Shown here in pieces: positions 35,395-45,212 of a stretch of 64,000 bases of DNA. Below the pieces are notes generated by a model. It was not told the origin of the DNA. It searched no databases and worked only from the letters and a program-made list of their open reading frames with translations. The DNA is from Bacteroides finegoldii DSM 17565 (lineage in GTDB: Bacteria; Bacteroidota; Bacteroidia; Bacteroidales; Bacteroidaceae): assembly GCF_000156195.1 (NCBI RefSeq), contig NZ_GG688328.1, positions 1 through 64,000 of the forward strand. Direction: 5' to 3'. A program made the position numbers and the translations under genes. How positions within the stretch are numbered: the first letter of the stretch is position 1; each line of letters opens with the position of its first letter.

Positions 35395-36320
35395 TGAACT
35401 TTTATCAGATAAGCCGAATCACAGCTGACATTGGAATCATATTCCTAATGCTGGCTGCCTGTCAACAGCCTTCAGAAGAATGTCTGTCTATCGCTTTCAC
35501 AGGAGACGTCCTTTTGGACAGGGGAGTACGCCAACAAATCCGAAAAAAAGGTGTCGAACACTTATTTGAATCAGTCACACCACTGTTCCGCTCCGTAGAT
35601 GCAACAGTTATCAATCTAGAGTGCCCTATTACCTCCGTTCGTTCACCACTGCACAAGAAATATATCTTCCGCGCTGAACCAATATGGGCAACAGTTCTAT
35701 CCCAAGCCGGTATTACTCACGCTGCTATGGCAAATAATCATACAATAGATCAAGGACGAAACGGATTGACAGACACCAATCAATATCTCTTATCCTCCGG
35801 AATTACTCCGGTAGGCTACGGAGATACTTCCACACAAAGTTGCCAGCCTGTTCTTATTAAGAAAGGAAAGATAGAAGTGGCACTTTACAACTCCGTTGCA
35901 CTTCCTTTGGAAAACTGGGTATATCTGGAAAACAGTCCCGGTATCTGTCAGCAGCCGATAGAGGAACTGAAAGAAGAAATCACAAACTTCAAACGGCAGA
36001 ATCCCAAAAGTTACATAGTCGTTATTCTTCATTGGGGAGTAGAATATCAGCCCCTCCCTACCCTTGTCCAAAGAAAAGGTGCACACTCGCTCATTCGCGC
36101 CGGAGCGGATGCAATCATCGGACACCATCCTCACATCATCCAAAAAGAGGAATATTACGATGGCAAACCAATCTTTTACAGTTTGGGGAATTTCGTATTC
36201 GACCAGCACAAACCGGAAACTACGCAAAGTTTAATTGTACAACTAAACTTTACAACCACAGAATGCAATGTCCAACTTCATCCTGTGGTTATTAATCATT
36301 GCAAACCGGAACTCCAATAG
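35394..36320 (+). CDS. CapA-family lipoprotein (poly-gamma-glutamate capsule synthesis-type metallophosphoesterase fold)
   Basis: A 308-residue protein whose ATG at 35394 overlaps the stop of the DUF3160-like gene by one base. A lipobox (LMLAAC) precedes a CapA/PGA_cap domain: FTGDVLLDRGVRQQI, DATVINLECPIT, AGITHAAMANNHTIDQGRNG, VVILHWGVEY and the terminal IIGHHPHIIQ with PIFYSLGNFVFDQH. The His and Asp residues in these motifs suggest a metal-dependent phosphoesterase-like site. Family members affect capsule or glutamate polymers, but the substrate here is unknown. It ends 23 bases from the convergent trkA gene. Confidence 0.85.
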   Translation: MNFYQISRITADIGIIFLMLAACQQPSEECLSIAFTGDVLLDRGVRQQIRKKGVEHLFESVTPLFRSVDATVINLECPITSVRSPLHKKYIFRAEPIWATVLSQAGITHAAMANNHTIDQGRNGLTDTNQYLLSSGITPVGYGDTSTQSCQPVLIKKGKIEVALYNSVALPLENWVYLENSPGICQQPIEELKEEITNFKRQNPKSYIVVILHWGVEYQPLPTLVQRKGAHSLIRAGADAIIGHHPHIIQKEEYYDGKPIFYSLGNFVFDQHKPETTQSLIVQLNFTTTECNVQLHPVVINHCKPELQ

Positions 36321-36343
36321 CCGATATTCACATAAAGCAATTA

Positions 36344-37030
36344 TCAGATAGCTTTCCAGAAAGCCTGGAAATCACGGTATTTACCGTAACAAACCAATTC
36401 GTCCCCCTCATTTACTTTCTCATCCTCCGGCAAATTGTTTTTCACATGAAGCTCTGTCAGGGAGATCCCCAAACAATTGGTTATTTTATCCGCACGTTTC
36501 AGCCCGATAAGTTTTAAATGAAACTCTCCATCCAAATTCAGTTCATTCACAAAATATCCCACAAACTTCTTCGGTACGGTAAACTTCACTACATAATATT
36601 CCGAGTCAATACGGAAACCCTCCATATTTGTCCCGAAGTCAAGTAATTGCACCAAGTTACGTGCAGCATCTTCTTCCGGAGTCAGAATCTTCTCCAAGTT
36701 GAAAGCCTCCAATACCGCCTTATGCACACCGTCAATTGCACGGGCATAAATACGGGCTACTTTCTTCTGCTTCAGCAGGGCCACTACCCGCACAGACGCA
36801 CCGAAGTTTTCGCCAATCGCCACAATCACCACATCCACACTATTCAGCGGAAGTACCGACAAAGATTGTTCGTCCGTCGCGTCAATTACAAAAGCAGTAG
36901 CCACCTTATCTTTGATTGCGTCCACACGGCCTTCGCTGATATCCGCACCAATAATTTCATGTCCCAATGCAGACAACTCTTCTGCCAACACATGACCATA
37001 ATTCCCTAAACCAATAATAATATACTTCAT
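36344..37030 (-). CDS. trkA: TrkA/KtrA-type potassium-channel regulatory subunit
   Basis: A 228-residue cytoplasmic protein with an N-terminal RCK Rossmann fold (MKYIIIGLGNYGHVLAEEL, then IIGADISEGRVDAI) and a C-terminal TrkA_C domain (VVKFTVPKKFVGYFVNELNL). It gates the membrane pore in response to nucleotide binding. Its start lies four bases after the stop of the trkH-type gene, so the pair is one operon. A single RCK unit fits KtrA-type rather than the duplicated E. coli TrkA. Confidence 0.9.
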   Translation of the reverse strand: MKYIIIGLGNYGHVLAEELSALGHEIIGADISEGRVDAIKDKVATAFVIDATDEQSLSVLPLNSVDVVIVAIGENFGASVRVVALLKQKKVARIYARAIDGVHKAVLEAFNLEKILTPEEDAARNLVQLLDFGTNMEGFRIDSEYYVVKFTVPKKFVGYFVNELNLDGEFHLKLIGLKRADKITNCLGISLTELHVKNNLPEDEKVNEGDELVCYGKYRDFQAFWKAI

Positions 37031-37034
37031 ATCT

Positions 37035-38864
37035 TTAGTTTATGATGATGTTATCACTCGGATAACGGTATTTTGTATTCTTTTTCTGTTTCACAATTCC
37101 AAGCATTAATGTTATCAAGCCCACGCGACCGATAAACATCAATAACGCTACCAATAATTTGCTTGCATCACACAAACTCGGAGTCAGATTCAAGCTGGAG
37201 CCTACCGTGCTAAGCGCTGAAACACATTCGAACGTCAATGCCATCAACGATGCTTGCGGTTCGAGCATACTCAAGATAAAAATAAAAAGAAATAGCACGC
37301 TCAATGACATAACCACTGTTGCATTGGAACGCCGGATAGAATCATGAGACAACTCCCTACCAAACACCTCGACACGCTCCGTACCACGCAACACAGCTAC
37401 GAGATTGAGAACAACTACCGCAAAGGCATTCACTTTGACACCACCGGCAGTAGACTGCGCCCCACCTCCAATCCACATCAACACCAGATAAACCAACAAC
37501 GTCTGTACACTCAGAGAGGCCAAATCGACACTGCTGAAACCGGCGGTTCGCGGACAAGTAGCATTAAAGAATGCCTGCGTCCATTTATCCGCAACAGGCA
37601 TCCCCGCAAACGAAGCATTCCATTCGAAAGCGGCAATCGCCAATGTACCGATTACCAAAAGCAGAAAAGTCATTATCAGCACAATCTTCGTATTTAAATT
37701 ATAAAGATGATGCACCTTGTGCCTTTCCAACTTACGGGTACGGATAAACCTCCAGAAATGACGCAGATGATATAGAACGATATCCTTGAAGTTAACCAAA
37801 ATAGGGAAACCAATCCCACCCAGAATAATCAAAAAGGAAACGGAGACAAACAACCAGTTATGATTGGTCATCACCATCGGATTCCCCAAATTGCCGGAAA
37901 GCGTAGAGAACCCGGCATTACAGAAAGCCGAAATGGAATGAAAAGCAGCAAAAGCCAGTTCCTCATCCAGATTCATCCCCAATGTACCATGAATACTGAA
38001 CCAGATAGAGACCATACCGATTCCTTCAATCACCAATGTAAAGCCCAATATATATAATAAGGTAGACAACAAAGAACCCAATGAATTGGAACTGACCATA
38101 TCCCGGACAACCAACTGATTATAAAGAGAGGTATTTCCCATAAAGAACATCGCAAAGAAACTCGTTAATGTCATCACTCCCAAACCACCGATTTGAATCA
38201 GCAAGATTATAACAACGAGCCCTCCTGTCGTAAATGTAGTCGACACATCCACCGGTACTAGCCCCGTCACACACACCGCACTCGTAGCCGTAAACAGCGA
38301 ATCGACCCAAGTAATGCCATTCACCGTACACTTTGGCAACATCAATAATCCCGTGCCAATAAGAATGATAGCCAGAAAACTGACTGCCAATATCAAAGAC
38401 GGGTTGGTACGCCGCCCCAACAGACGTACCAATCCGTTGGACAGATTCAATAAAGAAAAGACCAGCAATAATATCAAATGGTAAAATTTGCCATCCAAGA
38501 ACTCCCAGAACTGCAAGATAGCTCCTTCCTCCTCCGGACGATGAAAAATGACAGGTATCAAAGTCAGGTACAACAGCCCGCTCAATATCCAGGCCAATTT
38601 CCGATATTGCTTTTTAGTGCTCCTATATTCAAGCGAAATATGCAACGTTACATCAATCAGAAAGATAATCCATACAGCCTTATACAGAACTTGTATTTTC
38701 GCAATTTCATCTACCGACAACGGAAAGCCGTGTTCATAAATCACTCCGACAATTAGCGTAAGAGACGCTAAATAAGTTAAAGCCTCCACTAAGCCCAGTA
38801 TAATTCGTATATAAGGTTTTAGCAGTTTATTCTGATATAACAGGAATTTATGATAAATCTTCAT
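37035..38864 (-). CDS. trkH: TrkH/KtrB-type potassium transporter, membrane subunit
   Basis: A 609-residue integral membrane protein with many hydrophobic segments. Selectivity-filter-like loops can be seen (TSAVCVTGLV, HSISAFCNAGFST, NATCPRTAGFSSVD and ECVSALSTVGSS), matching the four pore repeats of the superfamily. The C-terminal third includes LMFIGRVGLITLMLG, typical of TrkH. An N-terminal extension of about 140 residues with extra membrane helices precedes the core. It forms K+ uptake complexes with the downstream RCK protein. Confidence 0.92.
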   Translation of the reverse strand: MKIYHKFLLYQNKLLKPYIRIILGLVEALTYLASLTLIVGVIYEHGFPLSVDEIAKIQVLYKAVWIIFLIDVTLHISLEYRSTKKQYRKLAWILSGLLYLTLIPVIFHRPEEEGAILQFWEFLDGKFYHLILLLVFSLLNLSNGLVRLLGRRTNPSLILAVSFLAIILIGTGLLMLPKCTVNGITWVDSLFTATSAVCVTGLVPVDVSTTFTTGGLVVIILLIQIGGLGVMTLTSFFAMFFMGNTSLYNQLVVRDMVSSNSLGSLLSTLLYILGFTLVIEGIGMVSIWFSIHGTLGMNLDEELAFAAFHSISAFCNAGFSTLSGNLGNPMVMTNHNWLFVSVSFLIILGGIGFPILVNFKDIVLYHLRHFWRFIRTRKLERHKVHHLYNLNTKIVLIMTFLLLVIGTLAIAAFEWNASFAGMPVADKWTQAFFNATCPRTAGFSSVDLASLSVQTLLVYLVLMWIGGGAQSTAGGVKVNAFAVVVLNLVAVLRGTERVEVFGRELSHDSIRRSNATVVMSLSVLFLFIFILSMLEPQASLMALTFECVSALSTVGSSLNLTPSLCDASKLLVALLMFIGRVGLITLMLGIVKQKKNTKYRYPSDNIIIN

Positions 38865-38887
38865 ATCATATTTTTTATAACGTCGTG

Positions 38888-38895
38888 CAAACTTA
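38888..38895 (-). promoter_or_regulatory. Bacteroides-type -7 box of the trkH-trkA pair
   Basis: TAAGTTTG on the minus strand fits TAnnTTTG and lies 23 bases before the trkH ATG, divergent from the trpB2 promoter. Confidence 0.4.
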
Positions 38896-38959
38896 ATTAA
38901 AATAACAATCGAAACCGATTCTTTGTTGACAAATTTATCTGAATATTAAAAATTTTGCC

Positions 38960-38967
38960 TACTTTTG
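38960..38967 (+). promoter_or_regulatory. Bacteroides-type -7 box of trpB2
   Basis: TACTTTTG fits TAnnTTTG and lies 28 bases before the ATG at 38996. Confidence 0.45.
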
Positions 38968-38995
38968 GCAGCAGATAATTAAAAACCACAATATT

Positions 38996-40366
38996 ATGAG
39001 TGACAAAAGAAAACGGTATATCCTACCGGAAGAAGAAATTCCACATTACTGGTACAACATTCAGGCTGATATGGTAAACAAGCCAATGCCACCGTTGCAC
39101 CCGAAAACTAAACAACCACTGAAAGCAGAAGATCTCTATCCTATCTTTGCGGAAGAGTTATGCCGACAGGAATTGAATCAGACCGATGCTTGGATTGAAA
39201 TACCGGAGGAAGTACGCGAAATGTACAAATATTACCGCAGCACACCGTTAGTCCGTGCATACGGATTGGAAAAAGTACTCGGTACTCCGGCTCATATCTA
39301 TTTCAAAAACGAAAGTGTAAGTCCCATCGGTTCTCACAAATTGAATTCCGCATTGGCACAAGCATACTATTGCAAGCAGGAAGGCGTAACCAATATCACT
39401 ACCGAAACAGGTGCCGGACAATGGGGAGCAGCTCTTTCTTACGCGGCAAAAGTCTTCGGTTTGGAAGCGGCCGTTTATCAAGTAAAGATCAGTTATGAGC
39501 AAAAGCCCTACCGCCGTAGCATCATGCAGACGTTCGGAGCACAGGTTACTCCTTCTCCATCCATGTCTACCCGTGCCGGTAAAGATATTCTGACTGCCCA
39601 CCCCAACTATCAAGGTTCATTAGGAACAGCTATTTCCGAAGCTATCGAACTGGCACAAATGACTCCCAACTGTAAATACACGCTTGGGTCGGTACTTAGC
39701 CACGTCACCCTTCACCAGACAATCATCGGTCTGGAAGCCGAAAAACAAATGGAGATGGCAGGTGAATACCCGGATATCGTAATCGGGTGTTTCGGAGGAG
39801 GTTCCAACTTTGGTGGTATCTCTTTCCCGTTCATGCGTCATAACATACTGGAAGGAAAGAAAACCCGTTTCGTGGCAGCCGAACCCGCTTCATGCCCTAA
39901 ACTGACACGCGGTAAATTCCAATATGACTTCGGTGACGAAGCCGGATATACTCCGCTCCTTCCGATGTTTACATTAGGACATAATTTTGCTCCGGCACAT
40001 ATCCATGCCGGTGGTCTTCGTTATCATGGCGCAGGTGTGATTGTTTCACAATTGCTCAAAGACAAATTGATGGAAGCGGTAGATATCCAACAGTTGGAAT
40101 CATTCGAAGCCGGTTGCCTGTTCGCACAAGCAGAAGGTATCATTCCGGCTCCCGAATCCTGCCACGCCATTGCAGCTGCTATTCGTGAAGCTAACCAATG
40201 TAAGGAAACAGGGGAAGAAAAAGTTATCCTGTTCAACCTTTCCGGACACGGCCTGATCGATATGGCTTCATACGACAAGTATCTGGCAGGTGATTTGGTC
40301 AACTATTCATTGACGGATGAAGATATTCAAAAGAATCTGGACGAAATCGGAAATTTAGAAAAATAA
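38996..40366 (+). CDS. TrpB2-type tryptophan synthase beta chain (TrpB-like PLP enzyme)
   Basis: A 456-residue PLP-dependent protein. The PLP lysine lies in SPIGSHKLNSA (K115), the glycine-rich phosphate loop in GCFGGGSNFGG, and ETGAGQWG covers the substrate region. The length (longer than the about 400 of TrpB1) and the N-terminal PEEEIPHYWYNIQAD segment indicate the TrpB2 subgroup, which often works without a TrpA partner. No trpA or other trp gene is adjacent. It probably makes tryptophan from indole and serine or has a related beta-replacement role. It is followed by an intrinsic terminator. Confidence 0.92.
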   Translation: MSDKRKRYILPEEEIPHYWYNIQADMVNKPMPPLHPKTKQPLKAEDLYPIFAEELCRQELNQTDAWIEIPEEVREMYKYYRSTPLVRAYGLEKVLGTPAHIYFKNESVSPIGSHKLNSALAQAYYCKQEGVTNITTETGAGQWGAALSYAAKVFGLEAAVYQVKISYEQKPYRRSIMQTFGAQVTPSPSMSTRAGKDILTAHPNYQGSLGTAISEAIELAQMTPNCKYTLGSVLSHVTLHQTIIGLEAEKQMEMAGEYPDIVIGCFGGGSNFGGISFPFMRHNILEGKKTRFVAAEPASCPKLTRGKFQYDFGDEAGYTPLLPMFTLGHNFAPAHIHAGGLRYHGAGVIVSQLLKDKLMEAVDIQQLESFEAGCLFAQAEGIIPAPESCHAIAAAIREANQCKETGEEKVILFNLSGHGLIDMASYDKYLAGDLVNYSLTDEDIQKNLDEIGNLEK

Positions 40367-40386
40367 TAAGATTTTTAAATCATACA

Positions 40387-40420
40387 AATAAGCCTGGAAT
40401 CATTTCCGGGTTTATTTTTT
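40387..40420 (+). terminator. Rho-independent terminator after trpB2
   Basis: AATAAGCCTGGAA (40387-40399) pairs with TTTCCGGGTTTATT (40403-40416) with two G.U pairs and a 3-base loop, and runs into a T tract. It begins 20 bases after the trpB2 stop. Confidence 0.8.
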
Positions 40421-40455
40421 CTATCTTTCATTATACCGTATATAAAAGATTTTAC

Positions 40456-40463
40456 TACCTTTG
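40456..40463 (+). promoter_or_regulatory. Bacteroides-type -7 box of the heparin HTCS gene
   Basis: TACCTTTG fits TAnnTTTG and lies 28 bases before the ATG at 40492. Confidence 0.5.
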
Positions 40464-40491
40464 AAGCCATTATTAATCTTATGACCTAATA

Positions 40492-43400
40492 ATGAGCAAC
40501 CTTAAAAATATAGTCATTTGCTTGCTATTTCTGTGTTTAGGTACCCATTCCGCTTTTTCGGAAATACCGGAACCTATCAACTTCTCTTACATCTCCATCA
40601 ATGAAGGATTGTCACAAAGCACTGTATTCGCCATCGATCAGGACAAACGGGGCAATATGTGGTTTGCCACTTATGATGGGGTAAACAAATATGATGGATA
40701 CGCATTCACGGTTTATCAACACAATGAAGATGATCCTAACAGCATTGCCAATGACATTTCAAGAATTGTCAAGACCGATAGTCAGGGACGGGTTTGGATA
40801 GGAACACGAGACGGTCTATCTTATTATGATGAAGAAAAAGACCAATTCAAGAACTTTTTCTATGAAAAAAAAGGCAAACGGCAACAGGTCAACGGCATCG
40901 CAGAAATCTCTCCTGAGCAATTGTTGATAAGCACACAGGAAGGTCTGATCATGTTCGACAGCAAAGAATCCAAGTTTGTAGAAGATGCTTTCAGTACTGC
41001 CATGCACAAAATCATAGCTTCCGCTCTTTACCGGCATGGTGACATAATCTATATCGGTACGATGGAAGACGGGCTTTACAGTTATTCCGTCACTCAAAAA
41101 AATCTGGAGAAAGTGACTCCTATATTGGATACCAAGCGGATTCAGGCTATTTTACAGCAATCTCCCACCCGAATATGGATAGCTACCGAAGGGGCAGGCT
41201 TATTATTGCTCAATCCGAAAACTAAAGAACTAAAGACATACCTCCATTCCTCCTCCGATCCGAAAAGTATAAGTTCCAATTACATACGTTCTCTGGCATT
41301 GGATTCACAAAACCGTCTATGGATAGGAACTTTCAATGATTTGAATATTTATCACGAAGCCAGTGACTCGTTCGTTTCATATAGCAGCAGTCCGGTAGAA
41401 AGCGGCAGCCTTTCGCAACGTTCCGTCCGAAGTATTTTTATGGATTCACAGGGAGGAATGTGGCTTGGCACCTACTTTGGCGGTCTCAACTATTACCATC
41501 CCATCCGAAACCGATTCAAGAATATACAGCGCATCCCATATAAGAACTCATTGAGTGACAATGTAGTAAGCTGTATTGTAGAAGACAAGGACAAGAATCT
41601 GTGGATAGGAACCAATGACGGCGGATTGAATCTATACAACACCAAGACACAACATTTCACCCATTACGCCTTGCAAGAAAACGAGCGTGAAATCGGTATC
41701 GGTTCCAACAATATCAAAGCTGTATATGTGGATGAAGAAAAATCATTGGTATATATAGGTACACACGCCGGAGGATTGAACGTCCTCCACCGTAACAGTG
41801 GACGGATGGAAAGTTTTAATCAGCTGAACAGCCAGCTTATCAATGAGAATGTATATGCCATCCTTCCCGACAAAGACGGTAATCTCTTATTGGGAACACT
41901 CAGCGCTTTAGTCCGTTTCAATCCGAAAGAACGCAGTTTTACAACCATAGAAAAAGAGAAAGACGGCACGCCTTTCACTTCTCAACGAATCACAATCTTA
42001 TTCAGGGATTCCCACAAACGACTTTGGATTGGCGGTGAAGAGGGTATATCAGTCTTTCAACAGGAAGGACCGGAAATACAGAAAGTTACGATACTACCTG
42101 AATCATCAGTTACAAAGTTATTTACCAATTGCATTTACGAGGCTTCCAATGGTATTATTTGGATAGGCACACGTGAAGGAGTCTATTGCTTTAATGAGGA
42201 AGAAAAAACAATCAAACGATACACAACAATTAATGGACTGCCCAATAATGTGGTCTACGGCATACTGGAAGATACTTTCGGACGACTTTGGCTGAGTACC
42301 AATCGTGGTATTTCCTGTTTCAATCCGGAAACGGAAAAGTTCCGTAACTTTACAGAATCGGATGGATTACAAAGTAATCAATTCAACTCTTCCTCCTACT
42401 GCCGCACTTCCAACGGGCAAATGTACTTTGGTGGTATCAATGGTATCACTACTTTCCGTCCGGAATTGTTGCTGGACAATCCATACACTCCGCCGGTAGT
42501 AATAACCAAGCTACAGCTATTTAATAAAACGGTCCGTCCGGACGATGAAACAGGCATATTGACTAAAAACATCAGTGAAACTGAAAGTATCACACTGAAA
42601 TCCTGGCAAACAGCTTTCACCATTGAGTTCGTCGTATCCAATTATATTTCAGGACAACATAATACTTTCGCTTACAAGCTGGAAGGATACGATAAAGAAT
42701 GGTATTATCTGACAGACAAACGTAGTGTTTCCTACTCTAATCTGCCACAAGGGACTTATCATTTCATGGTAAAAGCCGCCAATAGTGACGGTAAATGGAA
42801 CACTATCCCAACTGTACTCGAGATTATCGTACTTCCGATATGGTATAAAACATGGTGGGCTATTCTTCTTTTTCTAGCCACTTTTATCGGCTTCATCACT
42901 TTCGTTTTCCGTTTCTTCTGGATGCGCAAAAGCATGGAAGCTGAACTGGAAATAGAACGCAGAGACAAAGAACATCAGGAGGAAATCAACCAGATGAAAA
43001 TGCGTTTCTTCATCAATATCTCCCATGAACTTCGTACCCCATTGACTCTTATCCTGGCTCCTCTGCAGGATATCATCAATAAGATAAGCGATCGTTGGAC
43101 ACGAAACCAATTGGAATATATCCAACGAAACGCTAATCGTCTGCTACACCTTGTCAATCAGTTGATGGATTATCGCCGTGCCGAACTCGGAGTATTCGAA
43201 TTAAAAGCCAAGAAAGCGAACGCTTACCAACTGATACAAGAAAATTTTTTGTTTTATGATAAACTGGCACGCCACAAAAAGATAACTTATACTCTCCACT
43301 CCGATCTGGAAGATAAAGAGGTACTTTTTGATCCTAATTATCTGGAATTGATAGTAAACAACCTGCTTTCGAATGCTTTCAAATATACAGAAAGCGGACA

Positions 43401-44553
43401 AAGCATTACTGTCACGTTGAAGGAAGAAAATAATTATCTAGTGTTGCAAGTCAGTGATACCGGTATCGGTATTCCTATCAATAAACAGGGAAAAATATTC
43501 GAGCGTTTCTACCAGATCGAAAGTGAACATGTAGGAAGTGGTATCGGACTTTCATTGATACAACGTCTGGTCGAACTACATCACGGACATATCGAACTGG
43601 ATAGCGAAGAAGGAAAAGGAAGTACGTTCTCCGTCTATCTGCCACAGGATATAAGTATCTACAAGCCCTCCGAACTGGCTGCTAACGGCAATAAGAGCGA
43701 GGAGGAACAGGTATATTCCACCAATTCCAAAGAAATGTATTTCATCGACACGGAAAAGGTGGAGAATGAAGCTATAGAATCCGGTGACAAAAAGCGAGGA
43801 ACCATTCTCATCGTAGAAGACAACAATGAAATCCGGCACTATCTAAGTAGCGGGCTTGCCGAACTGTTCAATATATTAGAGGCAGGAAATGGCGAAGAAG
43901 CATTGGAGAAATTGAAAGGAAATGAGGTAGATATTATCGTGACTGATGTGATGATGCCTGTTATGGATGGTATCAAGTTATGCAAAAATGTGAAACAGAA
44001 CATTCCGACCTGTCACATTCCGGTAATTATGTTATCAGCCAAAAGCGAAACAAAAGACCAGATGGAAGGTCTGCAAATGGGTGCGGACGACTACATCCCC
44101 AAACCTTTCTCTCTTTCGATCCTGACCACGAAGATACAAAATATGATGCGTACACGCAGACGTATGCTTGAACGTTATTCCAAGTCTTTGGAAGTAGAAC
44201 CCGAAAAGATCACGTTTAATGCCATGGACGAGGCTTTGCTTAAACGTGCCGTAAGTATTGTAGAAAAGAATATGGACAATATCGAGTTCTCCACCGATGA
44301 GTTTGCCAGAGAAATGAACATGAGCCGCTCCAACCTGCACTTGAAACTGAAAGCGATTACCGGCGAATCCACGATCGACTTTATACGTAAGATTCGTTTC
44401 AACGAAGCTGCCAAACTATTGAAAGACGGACGTTATACCGTAGCGGAAGTCAGTACAATGGTAGGATTCAATACCCCGTCTTACTTTGCTACAAGTTTCA
44501 AGAAATATTTTGGATACCTTCCGACAGAATACATTAAGAGGACAAAAGGATAA
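40492..44553 (+). CDS. Hybrid two-component sensor/regulator (HTCS), heparin/heparan sulfate locus
   Basis: A 1353-residue full-length HTCS. Order: signal peptide (about 1-24), two seven-bladed periplasmic propellers (about 30-690, WIGT and WFAT blade ends), Y_Y_Y domain (about 700-770), membrane segment (about 784-808), HisKA with intact FINISHELRTPL (H845), HATPase_c (NLLSNAFKYT, DTGIGIP, GSGIGLSL), receiver domain (ILIVEDNNEI, phospho-acceptor Asp in VTDVMMPVMDG, D1152), and AraC-type HTH (about 1250-1350). This is the canonical arrangement. It should bind heparin-derived oligosaccharides in the periplasm and activate the genes downstream. In B. thetaiotaomicron the matching regulator controls the heparin locus, from memory. 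Confidence 0.93.
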   Translation: MSNLKNIVICLLFLCLGTHSAFSEIPEPINFSYISINEGLSQSTVFAIDQDKRGNMWFATYDGVNKYDGYAFTVYQHNEDDPNSIANDISRIVKTDSQGRVWIGTRDGLSYYDEEKDQFKNFFYEKKGKRQQVNGIAEISPEQLLISTQEGLIMFDSKESKFVEDAFSTAMHKIIASALYRHGDIIYIGTMEDGLYSYSVTQKNLEKVTPILDTKRIQAILQQSPTRIWIATEGAGLLLLNPKTKELKTYLHSSSDPKSISSNYIRSLALDSQNRLWIGTFNDLNIYHEASDSFVSYSSSPVESGSLSQRSVRSIFMDSQGGMWLGTYFGGLNYYHPIRNRFKNIQRIPYKNSLSDNVVSCIVEDKDKNLWIGTNDGGLNLYNTKTQHFTHYALQENEREIGIGSNNIKAVYVDEEKSLVYIGTHAGGLNVLHRNSGRMESFNQLNSQLINENVYAILPDKDGNLLLGTLSALVRFNPKERSFTTIEKEKDGTPFTSQRITILFRDSHKRLWIGGEEGISVFQQEGPEIQKVTILPESSVTKLFTNCIYEASNGIIWIGTREGVYCFNEEEKTIKRYTTINGLPNNVVYGILEDTFGRLWLSTNRGISCFNPETEKFRNFTESDGLQSNQFNSSSYCRTSNGQMYFGGINGITTFRPELLLDNPYTPPVVITKLQLFNKTVRPDDETGILTKNISETESITLKSWQTAFTIEFVVSNYISGQHNTFAYKLEGYDKEWYYLTDKRSVSYSNLPQGTYHFMVKAANSDGKWNTIPTVLEIIVLPIWYKTWWAILLFLATFIGFITFVFRFFWMRKSMEAELEIERRDKEHQEEINQMKMRFFINISHELRTPLTLILAPLQDIINKISDRWTRNQLEYIQRNANRLLHLVNQLMDYRRAELGVFELKAKKANAYQLIQENFLFYDKLARHKKITYTLHSDLEDKEVLFDPNYLELIVNNLLSNAFKYTESGQSITVTLKEENNYLVLQVSDTGIGIPINKQGKIFERFYQIESEHVGSGIGLSLIQRLVELHHGHIELDSEEGKGSTFSVYLPQDISIYKPSELAANGNKSEEEQVYSTNSKEMYFIDTEKVENEAIESGDKKRGTILIVEDNNEIRHYLSSGLAELFNILEAGNGEEALEKLKGNEVDIIVTDVMMPVMDGIKLCKNVKQNIPTCHIPVIMLSAKSETKDQMEGLQMGADDYIPKPFSLSILTTKIQNMMRTRRRMLERYSKSLEVEPEKITFNAMDEALLKRAVSIVEKNMDNIEFSTDEFAREMNMSRSNLHLKLKAITGESTIDFIRKIRFNEAAKLLKDGRYTVAEVSTMVGFNTPSYFATSFKKYFGYLPTEYIKRTKG

Positions 44554-44606
44554 GTCCGAATCCAAAAATGCTCGAAATTTGTTCTCAGATAAATGGAGGA
44601 AGCAAT

Positions 44607-44987
44607 ATGATAGAAAGAGCATTACAACAAACCATTCATGAGTTCCTCGTTCGACTTAGCCAATAAAGTAAATGAGCCTCTTACCGGAAGAAAATGAGAA
44701 TATAAAATGTACCCTCTTTTTTTCAAGAAATGGTCAATCATCATGGTTTACTGGATGAAAAACGTCTGTTACCACACCGCTTGGTTTTTGGCTATTATCC
44801 GGATGTAGTTACACATCCCAGTTCGGAAAGTGAAATTCTGAAGTTACTATCAGACAGCTACCTATATAAAGATATTTTAGATTGGGAACACATCAAAAAG
44901 GCAGACAAGATTGTAAAACTCCTTCAAGCACTGGCTTTTCAAATAGGCTCTGAAGTCTCTTATAATAAATTACTCCGGAGAATATAG
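44607..44987 (+). pseudogene. Decayed remnant of an AAA_14/DUF4143-type ATPase
   Basis: Three pieces of one protein family can be read. An N-terminal start MIERALQQTIHE at 44607 is followed in another frame from 44641 by SSFDLANKVNEPLTGRK, then a TGA where Trp is expected, and after a T-rich run with a frame change, EMVNHHGLLDEKRLL through KLLQALAFQIGSEVSYN (about 44730-44987). The Walker A region expected between the first two pieces is missing, so there is an internal deletion. The full ATPase is common in Bacteroides genomes. The remnant is inactive and lies between the HTCS gene and the first PL12 gene. Identification rests on recalled family sequence. Confidence 0.65.
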
Positions 44988-45038
44988 AAGATTTTTTATT
45001 GTAAAACAGCAATATGAACCTCTCTTTCATCGCCTGTG

Positions 45039-45086
45039 ACATTTTTGTAGTTATTCTAAGTATTATAGGGGGAAATACAAAAATGT
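45039..45086. repeat. Perfect 11-bp inverted repeat in the pre-PL12 spacer
   Basis: ACATTTTTGTA (45039-45049) and TACAAAAATGT (45076-45086) pair perfectly over a 26-base spacer. It lies in the 548-base gene-free stretch 44988-45535, which otherwise holds the operator-like palindrome at 45213-45260 and a -7 box. It may be a terminator of upstream transcripts or a regulatory site. Confidence 0.45.
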
Positions 45087-45212
45087 TGCAATCCTCATTA
45101 TCAAAAGTTTAAGTTCCAAAACAGGGGTAAAATAGAATAAGTTTACAAAAAACAACAGGATGTTTTCGCTTTTTTCCAAGAGAAAAGTGCATTTTTTCAT
45201 TAGTGCATTACA

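Noticed and set aside
36299..36517. Plus-strand ORF over the end of trkA
   Set aside because: It runs antisense to the conserved TrkA_C domain and has no features of its own.
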